DNA of 13,577 bases. It comes from Candidatus Altarchaeota archaeon (GTDB lineage Archaea; Altiarchaeota; Altiarchaeia; IMC4; SCGC-AAA252-I15). Within the stretch, counting starts at the first letter, position 1. Each line of letters starts with the position of its first letter. Below, in pieces: positions 1 to 5,352 of the stretch. The stretch lies in NCBI GenBank assembly GCA_018815265.1, contig JAHIYG010000022.1, forward strand, positions 1 to 13,577. Direction: 5' to 3'. Below the pieces are notes generated by a model. That model saw nothing but the letters and a program-made list of their open reading frames with translations. It did no database searches and was not told where the DNA came from. Both the position numbers and the translations under genes were made by a program.

Positions 1-75
1 GGTTGGGAGATAAAAAGGGTGGAGGGTCTGACTTTGCTTTTGATTTACACAGCATTTATCTTAAGCCTTTTTTAG
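1..75 (+). CDS. Partial C-terminus of probable Ca2+/Na+ antiporter (CaCA family)
   Basis: Only the last 24 codons are in the window; they run in frame 1 from the first base to a TAG at 73-75. The peptide begins GWEIKRVEGLTLLLIY and continues into a hydrophobic run ending LSLF. A basic segment, then R-x-E-G, then one membrane helix at the very C-terminus is the usual ending of prokaryotic CaCA (YrbG/NCX_Mj-like) cation antiporters, which exchange Ca2+ for Na+ or H+ across the membrane. The gene converges on the ferritin-like gene, and the two stop codons overlap (72-75). The family call rests on a short tail; another membrane protein with a similar ending is possible. Confidence 0.5.
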   Translation, partial: GWEIKRVEGLTLLLIYTAFILSLF

Positions 76-515
76 TGGGCTTTTAGGAAGCGGTTATACT
101 GTTGCGTCAACAGGGTTTTATGGTATTTTTCCTCCTGAGCCAATGTCATAAAAAGCTTTTTTACAGAGGTTTCATCAACTTTTGAGGCGATATATATGTA
201 GTTTTTCATGGAGTATTCTTCGAGGGATATCGCATACTTTATGACACGGACAAGGTATTCAATGTTTGATTTAGAATGTGGTTGATGCCCATATGACATG
301 TCTAACAGTTCGAATCCCTTCAATGCTAGGTTGGTACTGCCTTGTGTGATGATGTTGCTTATTGCCTTAACGTGTTTTTCCTCCATATTTGATAGGTTTT
401 TGAATAGTTGTTTGGCGTTTTTGTCCTCTGTCTGGGTTGACCACAGAAGGTAGTTGTCTCTTGCAGTCTCTTCCTGTTTCAATGCATACTTCAGCGCTGA
501 TTTAAAAGAAACCAT
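72..515 (-). CDS. Ferritin-like / rubrerythrin-type diiron protein
   Basis: A 147-residue soluble, mostly helical protein. It shows the paired four-helix-bundle iron-ligand pattern: E15/E16 followed by Y22, E45-x-x-H48, E99/E100 followed by Y101, and E129-x-x-H132. This repeated E ... ExxH arrangement is that of the rubrerythrin/ferritin-like superfamily, whose members reduce peroxide or handle iron in the cytoplasm. There is no CxxC rubredoxin domain, so it is an erythrin-only form that would need a separate electron donor. The ATG start at 513-515 is supported by a TATA-like box centred 25 bases upstream in the short gap shared with the divergent gene at 549. Peroxide defence or iron handling is inferred from the family; the exact substrate cannot be read. 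Confidence 0.75.
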   Translation of the reverse strand: MVSFKSALKYALKQEETARDNYLLWSTQTEDKNAKQLFKNLSNMEEKHVKAISNIITQGSTNLALKGFELLDMSYGHQPHSKSNIEYLVRVIKYAISLEEYSMKNYIYIASKVDETSVKKLFMTLAQEEKYHKTLLTQQYNRFLKAH

Positions 516-520
516 AGTAG

Positions 521-545
521 TTATTATGGATTAAGTTTAATATTT
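521..545. promoter_or_regulatory. Compact divergent promoter pair
   Basis: The 33 bases between the divergent starts at 515 and 549 hold two AT-rich boxes. TTATTAT at 521-527 lies 22-28 bases before the + strand ATG at 549. AAATATTAAA, read on the minus strand (536-545), lies 21-30 bases before the minus-strand start. Both fit TATA boxes of leaderless archaeal transcripts, and each box lies close to the other gene's start site, so the two genes may compete for TBP/TFB or be co-regulated. Confidence 0.45.
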
Positions 546-548
546 CGC

Positions 549-836
549 ATGGCAAAGAGGAAAAGACAAGTATCCACTGTAAAGGTAGGGATACTATTAT
601 CAGGGGTACTTGCGATAGTGCTTGGAATCCTTGTATTTCTCTCAGTGATTAGTTTCACACTCGCAGGCATAATAATCTTGGTGATGCTGCTGGGAATGCT
701 CGTATTACACGGCGGCGGCACTGAATTGGCGACAGGCCTCTCCGATGCAGAAGGATATGAGCGTCAACTAGAGGAGGAAGAACAGAGAAAAGCTGAAGAG
801 GCAGAGTATTTTGGGGAAACACCAGAGGAGGAATAA
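549..836 (+). CDS. Small two-helix membrane protein with acidic tail
   Basis: A 95-residue protein that I do not recognise as a named family. A basic N-terminus (MAKRKRQ) is followed by two hydrophobic stretches at about residues 12-33 and 36-55 joined by a very short turn, so it should form a membrane hairpin. The last 30 residues are soluble and strongly acidic, rich in E with scattered R and K, and probably helical, ending in PEEE. The positive-inside rule would place both ends in the cytoplasm. It is transcribed away from the ferritin-like gene. No catalytic motif is visible; a scaffold or membrane-stress role would be guesswork. Confidence 0.65.
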   Translation: MAKRKRQVSTVKVGILLSGVLAIVLGILVFLSVISFTLAGIIILVMLLGMLVLHGGGTELATGLSDAEGYERQLEEEEQRKAEEAEYFGETPEEE

Positions 837-860
837 TTTTCCACTGCTCTAGGAATCAGT

Positions 861-867
861 TAATATT
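861..867 (+). promoter_or_regulatory. TATA-like box for the 891 gene
   Basis: TAATATT is centred 27 bases before the ATG at 891, with no Shine-Dalgarno sequence between. This fits a leaderless transcript and supports the 891 start. Confidence 0.4.
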
Positions 868-890
868 GTCCAGAATGCGTTCCATATTAT

Positions 891-1079
891 ATGAAAGGAA
901 AGATGCCAGACTACAGGGTGTCAACGGTTGTTAATGACCCCGAATCTGGAAAGGACAGGTGGACAAATGTTGGAGTAGCATTCCAAAACAACGACAGCAT
1001 AACAGTTCTAATAGATGCGATGCCAGTAAACGGAAAACTAATCCTTACAAGACCGCGCAAAAACGGGGATGCACAATAA
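891..1079 (+). CDS. Small conserved protein of unknown function
   Basis: A 62-residue soluble protein. After a short basic lead it reads as a compact beta-rich domain: a VSTVV strand, a DRWTNVGVAF segment, an ITVLIDAMPVNGKL segment and a short basic tail. The W-x-x-x-G-x-A-[FW] ... LDALPVNGKL-like layout is one I associate with small uncharacterised prokaryotic and phage proteins, but I cannot name the family. Its own TATA-like box lies at 861-867. Codon 2 onward (KGK) allows a start at codon 5 as an alternative. The terminator hairpin begins inside the last codons. No function is assigned. Confidence 0.6.
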   Translation: MKGKMPDYRVSTVVNDPESGKDRWTNVGVAFQNNDSITVLIDAMPVNGKLILTRPRKNGDAQ

Positions 1080-1095
1080 CATCCCCCCATTTTTT
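1065..1095. terminator. Bidirectional terminator hairpin
   Basis: GGGGATG (1065-1071) pairs perfectly with CATCCCC (1080-1086) across an 8-base loop. On the + strand it is followed by a T run at 1090-1095; on the minus strand it is followed by G then TTTTT (complement of 1059-1064). It lies between the convergent genes ending at 1079 and 1101 and can serve both. Its left arm lies in coding sequence. Confidence 0.6.
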
Positions 1096-1100
1096 ACAGC

Positions 1101-1589
1101 CTATACCCCAGCTTCCTCTGAAACGTTGTTCGACGAGCCAGGAGTGGGTGTTGTAGTCCAAAGCCATTGGCCGGAGCCGTCTGGAACCCTGCCTGCTGAG
1201 AATCCCATGTTTTTAGGGTCGAATGAGAATGAGTCCACAGTGTATCCGAGGTTGTTTTTCAAGGTTATTTTCCCGTCGAATGCGTTTATTTCGCCGAAGT
1301 AGACGCTGTATTGTTTGGGTTTGATTTCTCCGAAAAGGGGTAGTACTGATTTTGCGGATTCTAGTGTCCAACCGTTAAGGTATACTGTTTGGTCGCCCGG
1401 GTTGTATATTTCCACGTATTGGTCTTCCCACCCTGCTTCTCGGGGGTTTAGGAGTATTTCGTTTAGTTTAGGTTGTGTGTTTCCTGGGTTGATGTAGATG
1501 AATAGGAGTAGAAATGTTATGAATGCAAGTGTGAACACTATTAGGACGAGTTTTGATGCTTTCACGAAGGTTGTGACAGAATCCAGCAT
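1101..1589 (-). CDS. Membrane-anchored lamin-tail-domain (LTD) protein
   Basis: A 162-residue protein with one strong membrane helix at about 13-33 and an exported C-terminal domain at about 40-154. The domain has the LTD Ig-like pattern: LNEILLNP (42-49), DQYVEIYNPGDQTVYLNGWTLE (56-77), a middle with YFGE and ITLKNN-LGYTVDSF, and a GRVPDGSG-W ending (133-142) before TPTPGSSN. In prokaryotes LTD domains occur on surface proteins and secreted nucleases; here no second domain is present, so it is a bare anchored adhesion or binding module. The ATG start is supported by TATAAAG (1612-1618), 23-29 bases upstream on the minus strand. The fold call is fairly sure, the role is not. Confidence 0.75.
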   Translation of the reverse strand: MLDSVTTFVKASKLVLIVFTLAFITFLLLFIYINPGNTQPKLNEILLNPREAGWEDQYVEIYNPGDQTVYLNGWTLESAKSVLPLFGEIKPKQYSVYFGEINAFDGKITLKNNLGYTVDSFSFDPKNMGFSAGRVPDGSGQWLWTTTPTPGSSNNVSEEAGV

Positions 1590-1611
1590 GGTTAAGTAAT
1601 TTGTTCAGGAG

Positions 1612-1618
1612 TATAAAG
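1612..1618 (-). promoter_or_regulatory. TATA-like box for the LTD gene
   Basis: On the minus strand this reads CTTTATA, centred 26 bases before the ATG of the LTD protein, fitting a leaderless archaeal promoter. The rest of the 1590-1765 gap is G/T-rich and holds the UbiA promoter region but no gene I can support. Confidence 0.4.
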
Positions 1619-1700
1619 ATGGGTGTTAGTGGATGGGTGGTGTAGTGTTGGTTGTGTAGGAGGTTATTTATTTATGCTAGTGGAATATTATAGCCAAGAG

Positions 1701-1717
1701 CATATATTTTTTTAAAG
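1701..1717 (+). promoter_or_regulatory. AT-rich promoter region for the UbiA gene
   Basis: CATATATTTTTTTAAAG offers two overlapping TATA-like boxes. Either would place transcription start near 1731-1740, so the mRNA would begin just before or inside the inverted repeat at 1739-1763. The exact box cannot be chosen by eye. Confidence 0.4.
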
Positions 1718-1738
1718 AAATCTATGCTTTTGAATATG

Positions 1739-1763
1739 TGTTGAGGACAGTATGTCCTCAACA
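1739..1763. repeat. Perfect 11-bp inverted repeat before the UbiA start
   Basis: TGTTGAGGACA (1739-1749) and TGTCCTCAACA (1753-1763) are perfect inverted copies around a 3-base GTA centre, ending 2 bases before the ATG at 1766. In DNA it could be an operator for a dimeric regulator; in RNA it would be a stable 11-bp hairpin at the 5' end. It is not followed by a T run, so it is not a normal terminator. Confidence 0.75.
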
Positions 1764-1765
1764 GT

Positions 1766-2665
1766 ATGTGGGGTTCTATGGGAAAACATGGGATTTTTTA
1801 TCATATTAGAAATATTTTGGATTTGATTAGGCTGAGGAATGCGTTGATGAGTTTTTTCGGCGTCTACATTGGAGCAATGCTTTTTAACATTGGTTATACC
1901 ACAGAGTATATGAATATCCTGTTGGCTGCGGTGTCAACTATGCTTGTTTTGGGTGGGGGCAACACATTAAACGACTATTTTGATTATTTGATTGATAAGG
2001 TGAACAAACCGCATAGGCCCATTCCATCAGGTAGGGTAAGCCGGTCAGACGCATTTATTTTGTCGTTGGTTATGTTCCTCATTGGTTTGGCAATAGCGAA
2101 ATCAATCAACATCTACTGCCTGTACATAGCAGTTTTTAACACGTTTGTTTTGGTGGCGTATGCAAGATATGGTAAGAGGCTTATTTTGATTGCGAATATC
2201 TCAATAAGTTATCTTGTTTCTTCGGTTTTTATCTATGGCGCGGCATCAGTGTATGAGCCAGCCATGACCTTGAACTTTGCAGGTGTGAAGTTGGTTTTGA
2301 TTTTGTCTGTCTGTTCATTCTTTACGAATTTAGGTAGGGAGATTATTAAGGATATTGAGGATTTGGAGGGGGATAAAAAGGCGTACTGTTGCACGTTACC
2401 GATAGAATACGGGGCGGAACAGTCAAAGAGGTTGGCTTATGCAGCAGTCATCGCTGCTGTGTTGTTGAGTTATGTCCCGATATTTTTGCCGACATACAAC
2501 TTCAACGAACTGATGTATGCAGTGGTGGTAACTTTGGCAAACGTATTGCTTATTTACTCGATGAAAGCCAAAAACCCATCCACAATACAGAAACTGTTAA
2601 TCATTGGTATGACACTCGCATTAATCGCCTACTACCTAGCAATACTCAAGCAAATATTTGGTTGA
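1766..2665 (+). CDS. ubiA: UbiA prenyltransferase, probable digeranylgeranylglyceryl phosphate synthase
   Basis: A 299-residue polytopic membrane enzyme. The first Asp-rich motif runs from N69-D70 through D73, D77, N80, P82 and R84 to PIPSG (85-89); the second is REIIKDIEDLEGDKK (191-205) with D196, D199 and D203. These bind the Mg2+-diphosphate of a prenyl donor. The early LRNALMSFFGVYIGA stretch and archaeal context point to the enzyme that adds the second geranylgeranyl chain to geranylgeranylglyceryl phosphate in ether-lipid synthesis. Eight or so membrane helices surround the motifs. The start could also be M5 (1778). An inverted repeat sits just upstream, and base skew changes inside the gene: 1801-1860 has 16 G to 4 C, while 2581-2640 has 8 G to 16 C. 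Other UbiA substrates, such as quinone heads, are less likely. Confidence 0.85.
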   Translation: MWGSMGKHGIFYHIRNILDLIRLRNALMSFFGVYIGAMLFNIGYTTEYMNILLAAVSTMLVLGGGNTLNDYFDYLIDKVNKPHRPIPSGRVSRSDAFILSLVMFLIGLAIAKSINIYCLYIAVFNTFVLVAYARYGKRLILIANISISYLVSSVFIYGAASVYEPAMTLNFAGVKLVLILSVCSFFTNLGREIIKDIEDLEGDKKAYCCTLPIEYGAEQSKRLAYAAVIAAVLLSYVPIFLPTYNFNELMYAVVVTLANVLLIYSMKAKNPSTIQKLLIIGMTLALIAYYLAILKQIFG

Positions 2666-2760
2666 GGGGAGTCTAGCCTCCTTCGGACTTCTTTAACATA
2701 GTTCCTTGGAATGTATGCGCCGAGGTATTCTTTTATTTTTGTTTGAATAACATATTCTAG
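2662..2760 (-). pseudogene. Possible gene relic filling the UbiA-pilin gap
   Basis: On the minus strand a 33-codon stretch with no stop spans almost exactly the 97-base gap. It reads as convincing protein: LEYVIQTKIKEYLG, then AYIPRNYVKEVRRRLD. The open frame continues to a TAG at 2632-2634 inside the UbiA 3' end, and is closed upstream by a TAA within the pilin gene near 2790. No ATG or GTG start exists in frame, so it is not an intact gene. It may be the C-terminal remnant of a lost gene, or chance. Family unknown. Confidence 0.3.
2731..2739 (+). promoter_or_regulatory. TATA-like box for the pilin cluster
   Basis: TTTTATTTT is centred 28 bases before the ATG at 2763, with no Shine-Dalgarno site, suggesting a leaderless transcript that opens the pilin-like gene series. 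Confidence 0.4.
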
Positions 2761-2762
2761 GG

Positions 2763-3998
2763 ATGAAGGGTCAGTTATCTGTTGAATTTTTAGTTATAGT
2801 CTCTGTTTTGCTTGTGGTATTAGGGTCGGTAATTTATATCGCCCAATCCGAGTATCAGACGACAGGCCGCAACATTGATGCTGCTATGGCGAGGAAGACG
2901 ATTAAAGACCTGTCTTATGCGGCAAAGGAGGTTTATAGCCAGGGTGAAGGAGCTAAAAAGACTGTTTTTGTGAAGGTGCCTAAAAACATAGTTTCGTCCG
3001 TTGTGGGTGGCAGATACCTAAAGTACACCATGAATCTTGCAGGCAATAATCAGGATATTATGGAGCCTTCAGATGTGTGTATTTCTGGATTTCTCCCAGA
3101 AGACGATGGCGGACAGTGGGTAACTGTTGAAAGCGTGGGAAGTTGTGTTTTAATCGGTGAAACCTCCCTTGTTGTTACTCCGAAAAAAATAGATTTCAGA
3201 TTATATCCTGGGCAGACACAAAGCCATGTTGTTACTGTGCAAAACTTTGGGTCTGAATCGAGAGACTATACTGCAGCTTTATCAGGTTCTAATCTTGCAT
3301 CTGTCAATAGCAGCGGCGGAAGCCTGGCACCAAATGAGAACAACACCCTGCTCATTGACCTGCAGACGATGCCTGCAACCCGTCCAGGCTACTACTATAA
3401 TGAGTTGCTTATAGAATCAAATGATATCTCTCATGTTTACATATCCACTTTTGTCGTTGCCGAAAAAAACATGACACTTTATCCGGAACAGATTACCGAG
3501 ACCATAACAGTTTCAGAAAGCAGGACAGAAAACATCATGGTATGCAATAATGGAGACCTGCCACTGAGTGACATATCATTGTCCTGTACGGGGCAGGTGT
3601 CAAGCTGGTGCAGCTTCCCAGACGGGCCTGCAGCGTCATCATTAGCAGTCTCGCAGTGCGTGAGCAAAAGATTGACTCTCACTGTGCCAGCATGGACTTC
3701 TCCCGGCATGTATTCGGCGACGCTATCCGCCCAGGCACAAGAAGGAGTATCGGATAGCACACCTATCACAGTTGATGTAATACCTACACAAGTAACGACA
3801 TCATCTACAACTACTACAACATCAACAACGACCACTACGACGACTACAGTGGGTGATTCCTGCGACACCTACTGTATATCCCAGGGTTATAGCCAGGGGA
3901 CATGCAGGTCAAACATAAACTGCGCAGGACACGAAACATACGTTCCAGGAACCTACTGTCTGACAAGCCCGCAGATATACTGCTGCTGCGACCCATAA
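2763..3998 (+). CDS. Large pilin-like surface protein with Ig-like domains and a Cys-rich tail
   Basis: A 411-residue exported protein. MKG|QLSVE then a hydrophobic helix (to about 27) is a class III signal peptide: the prepilin peptidase cuts before Q, E lies at +5, and the helix would pack in the pilus core. After a pilin-like region (30-130) come two probable Ig-like beta domains, about 135-233 (VVTPKKIDFRLYPGQT ... GYYYNELLIES) and 237-341 (MTLYPEQ ... SPGMYSATLSA). A pure Thr/Ser linker (344-362) leads to an eight-cysteine module (364-411; C367, C371, C381, C387, C399, C407-C409). Sequons NSS, NNT and NMT could be N-glycosylated. The multi-domain shape suggests a minor or tip subunit or adhesin. 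The last module is almost identical to that of the protein ending at 6362. Confidence 0.8.
   Translation: MKGQLSVEFLVIVSVLLVVLGSVIYIAQSEYQTTGRNIDAAMARKTIKDLSYAAKEVYSQGEGAKKTVFVKVPKNIVSSVVGGRYLKYTMNLAGNNQDIMEPSDVCISGFLPEDDGGQWVTVESVGSCVLIGETSLVVTPKKIDFRLYPGQTQSHVVTVQNFGSESRDYTAALSGSNLASVNSSGGSLAPNENNTLLIDLQTMPATRPGYYYNELLIESNDISHVYISTFVVAEKNMTLYPEQITETITVSESRTENIMVCNNGDLPLSDISLSCTGQVSSWCSFPDGPAASSLAVSQCVSKRLTLTVPAWTSPGMYSATLSAQAQEGVSDSTPITVDVIPTQVTTSSTTTTTSTTTTTTTTVGDSCDTYCISQGYSQGTCRSNINCAGHETYVPGTYCLTSPQIYCCCDP
3785..3850 (+). repeat. ACN codon repeat (Thr-rich linker)
   Basis: A low-complexity run of ACA, ACT, ACG and ACC codons with a few TCA/TCT encodes the Thr/Ser linker of the large pilin-like protein. 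Such linkers are probably extended and O-glycosylated, and can change length by slippage. The run creates a meaningless Val-rich open frame on the other strand. Confidence 0.8.
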
Positions 3999-4011
3999 AC
4001 GCATAAATACG
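3837..4011 (+). repeat. Cys-module cassette, copy 1
   Basis: This segment aligns without gaps to 6201-6375 at an offset of 2364 bases. Within the module (3851-3997 against 6215-6361) I count 4 mismatches in 147 bases. The likeness starts in the Thr linker and passes the stop codon to include the CATAAATA box at 4002-4009. It looks like a recent duplication or gene conversion of a domain plus its downstream flank. Confidence 0.85.
4002..4009 (+). promoter_or_regulatory. TATA-like box after Cys-module copy 1
   Basis: CATAAATA lies 37-44 bases before the ATG at 4046, placing transcription start near 4030 and giving a short leader. The same box follows copy 2 at 6366-6373. It may be a working promoter copied with the module. 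Confidence 0.35.
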
Positions 4012-4045
4012 GCAAATCAAAATAGACTGTATTCAAGCATAAACC

Positions 4046-4468
4046 ATGATGAGAGGATACTCTAGAGGGCAGATATCGATAGAGTTGATGGTCACCTTAG
4101 GCATAGCTTTGCTGCTTTTTATTTTCCTCATAGACGCAGCCATAAACCAAACCTCTCTCGCTAAGGATTTAACTATCCGCTCAAACGCCAAAGAAGTGGT
4201 TTCATACGTTGCAGAATCCATAGATGACGTCTATTTGGGGGGGAACAATGCAACAAAAATTATCACCCTCCCATACGCTCTGCGGGGAGAAATCGAATAC
4301 AACATAAGAGTCTATCCCCGTTCTGTGCTTCTGACATATAACCTGAATGGCCAAAGACATGCTTCACAAAGTATACTAGCAAAAAACATAAATGGGACAG
4401 AATACTATGTCCTGCCAAAGACAGCGGTTAGGATAAGAAACCATGGAGGGGGGGTGTATTTTGAGTAA
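4046..4468 (+). CDS. Pilin-like protein (class III signal peptide)
   Basis: A 140-residue protein whose N-terminus MMRGYSRG|QISIEL is a canonical class III prepilin signal: R-G before the cut, Q at +1, S at +3, E at +5, followed by a hydrophobic helix (residues 14-32) rich in L, I and F. The rest is a small exported domain of beta strands (ITLPYALRGEIEYNIRVYP, SVLLTYNLNG) with sequons NQT, NAT and NGT. This is the size of a minor pilin. The start could be the second ATG at 4049. Its 3' end overlaps the next gene by 8 bases, so the two are translationally coupled. It is likely inserted into the inner membrane, processed by the prepilin peptidase (not in this window) and assembled by the downstream motor. 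Confidence 0.8.
   Translation: MMRGYSRGQISIELMVTLGIALLLFIFLIDAAINQTSLAKDLTIRSNAKEVVSYVAESIDDVYLGGNNATKIITLPYALRGEIEYNIRVYPRSVLLTYNLNGQRHASQSILAKNINGTEYYVLPKTAVRIRNHGGGVYFE
4445..4463 (+). promoter_or_regulatory. Shine-Dalgarno site that picks a TTG start
   Basis: GGAGGGGGGGTG (4445-4456) followed by TATT places a purine-rich ribosome site 4-11 bases before TTG at 4461-4463. The ATG at 4443 sits directly in front of this run and has no site of its own. TTG therefore looks like the real start, and it gives the short basic n-region expected of a class III signal peptide. Confidence 0.65.
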
Positions 4469-4967
4469 AGGCCAGTTGAGTTCCATCGACTTGGTGTTCG
4501 CATCCCTTTTGGTTGTGTTCATCCTCCTCACAGTATATGAGGTCTGGGGCACTACCGTGACAAAAACAGGATCCTACCACCAGAACAGAAAAATCAATGA
4601 TATGCTGTCGTCAATATCAGAGGCGCTAGTCACTACAGCCGGGAACCCGCCAAACTGGCACGAGCTTGCCTCAGTGAATCCAGACAATATTTCATCTATC
4701 GGTTTTGCAGTACGGCAAAATGTCCTAGACTACAAAAAACTAGATAAAGCCGCAGAGTTAGACTATGCAGACTTAAAAAACATATTGGGAGTTGGCGGTG
4801 ATGAAATATCAATCAAAGTCTATGATTTGAATGCAGCTAACCGCATCCTGTATGATATAGGCATGGATGGCGGCTCCACAGAATCCAGGATATCGCGGCT
4901 TGCAATACTAAACCAAACAAGTGTGGAGGTTGTAGTTTCACTCTCGAAAAACGACAGTAGGGCATAA
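4461..4967 (+). CDS. Pilin-like protein with TTG start
   Basis: From the TTG at 4461 the protein has 168 residues and begins MSKG|QLSSIDLVFASLLVVF. The K-G-Q-L-S core matches class III signals, but the acidic residue is D at +6 rather than E at +5, so this is a variant prepilin. The hydrophobic core is about 15-25 residues. The mature part is mixed alpha/beta with no cysteine, and has late sequons NQT and NDS. The next gene starts 4 bases after its stop. A longer form from ATG 4443 would add MEGGCI, which would be odd ahead of such a signal. Likely a minor pilin of the same fibre; pilin status is inferred from the N-terminus and the neighbours. Confidence 0.72.
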   Translation: MSKGQLSSIDLVFASLLVVFILLTVYEVWGTTVTKTGSYHQNRKINDMLSSISEALVTTAGNPPNWHELASVNPDNISSIGFAVRQNVLDYKKLDKAAELDYADLKNILGVGGDEISIKVYDLNAANRILYDIGMDGGSTESRISRLAILNQTSVEVVVSLSKNDSRA

Positions 4968-4971
4968 AAAA

Positions 4972-5352
4972 ATGACAGGCATATTCACATTGGATGGAGT
5001 AGTGGGGTTCGTATTATCCATGATAATCCTCACCACCACAGTGTACATGCTCGCCCAACCCAAATCAGGTGACAACAGGCCATTATATGGGCTATCACAT
5101 GATATCCTGGCTGTTGCAAAGGAGAGTGGAGCCCTTGATTATGCAGTTGACGGCACAGGCTATGGCATAGAGGAGATTAGGTCGCATACCCCCATTCAGG
5201 TATGTTTTGAAATAGATGTCTTAAACGCGTCAGGGTCTGAGATACTGCGTAACGGAGACTGCGGATTCACAGGAGATGTAGTAGTTGCAAAAAGGAGTTT
5301 CGTCCACAAAAGACGATATTACATTGCTGAATTGAGGAGTGAGTACAGATGA
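4972..5352 (+). CDS. Short pilin-like protein
   Basis: A 126-residue protein starting MTG|IFTLDGVVGFVLSMIILTTT. A glycine before the cut, D at +5 and a hydrophobic helix of about 20 residues fit a prepilin-type signal with an unusually short n-region. The exported part has two cysteines (in QVCFEID and GDCGF) that could form a disulfide, and beta strands near the end (VVVAKRSFVHKRRYYIAELR). It begins 4 bases after the previous stop, and its own stop shares ATGA with the next start, so it is in the same operon. No clear Shine-Dalgarno sequence is visible. Probably a minor pilin; could also be a simple membrane-anchored accessory factor. Confidence 0.7.
   Translation: MTGIFTLDGVVGFVLSMIILTTTVYMLAQPKSGDNRPLYGLSHDILAVAKESGALDYAVDGTGYGIEEIRSHTPIQVCFEIDVLNASGSEILRNGDCGFTGDVVVAKRSFVHKRRYYIAELRSEYR

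Noticed and set aside
55..80. Terminator at the first convergent gene pair
   Set aside because: Only a 5-bp stem (AAGCC/GGCTT) can be drawn; too weak to claim.
1674..1715. 13-codon frame behind a GGAGG sequence
   Set aside because: Spacing from the site is long, the product is tiny and it lies upstream of or inside the UbiA promoter region.
3479..3868. 129-codon minus-strand frame with long Val runs
   Set aside because: The Val runs are the reverse complement of the Thr linker repeat; it is a shadow of the pilin-like gene.
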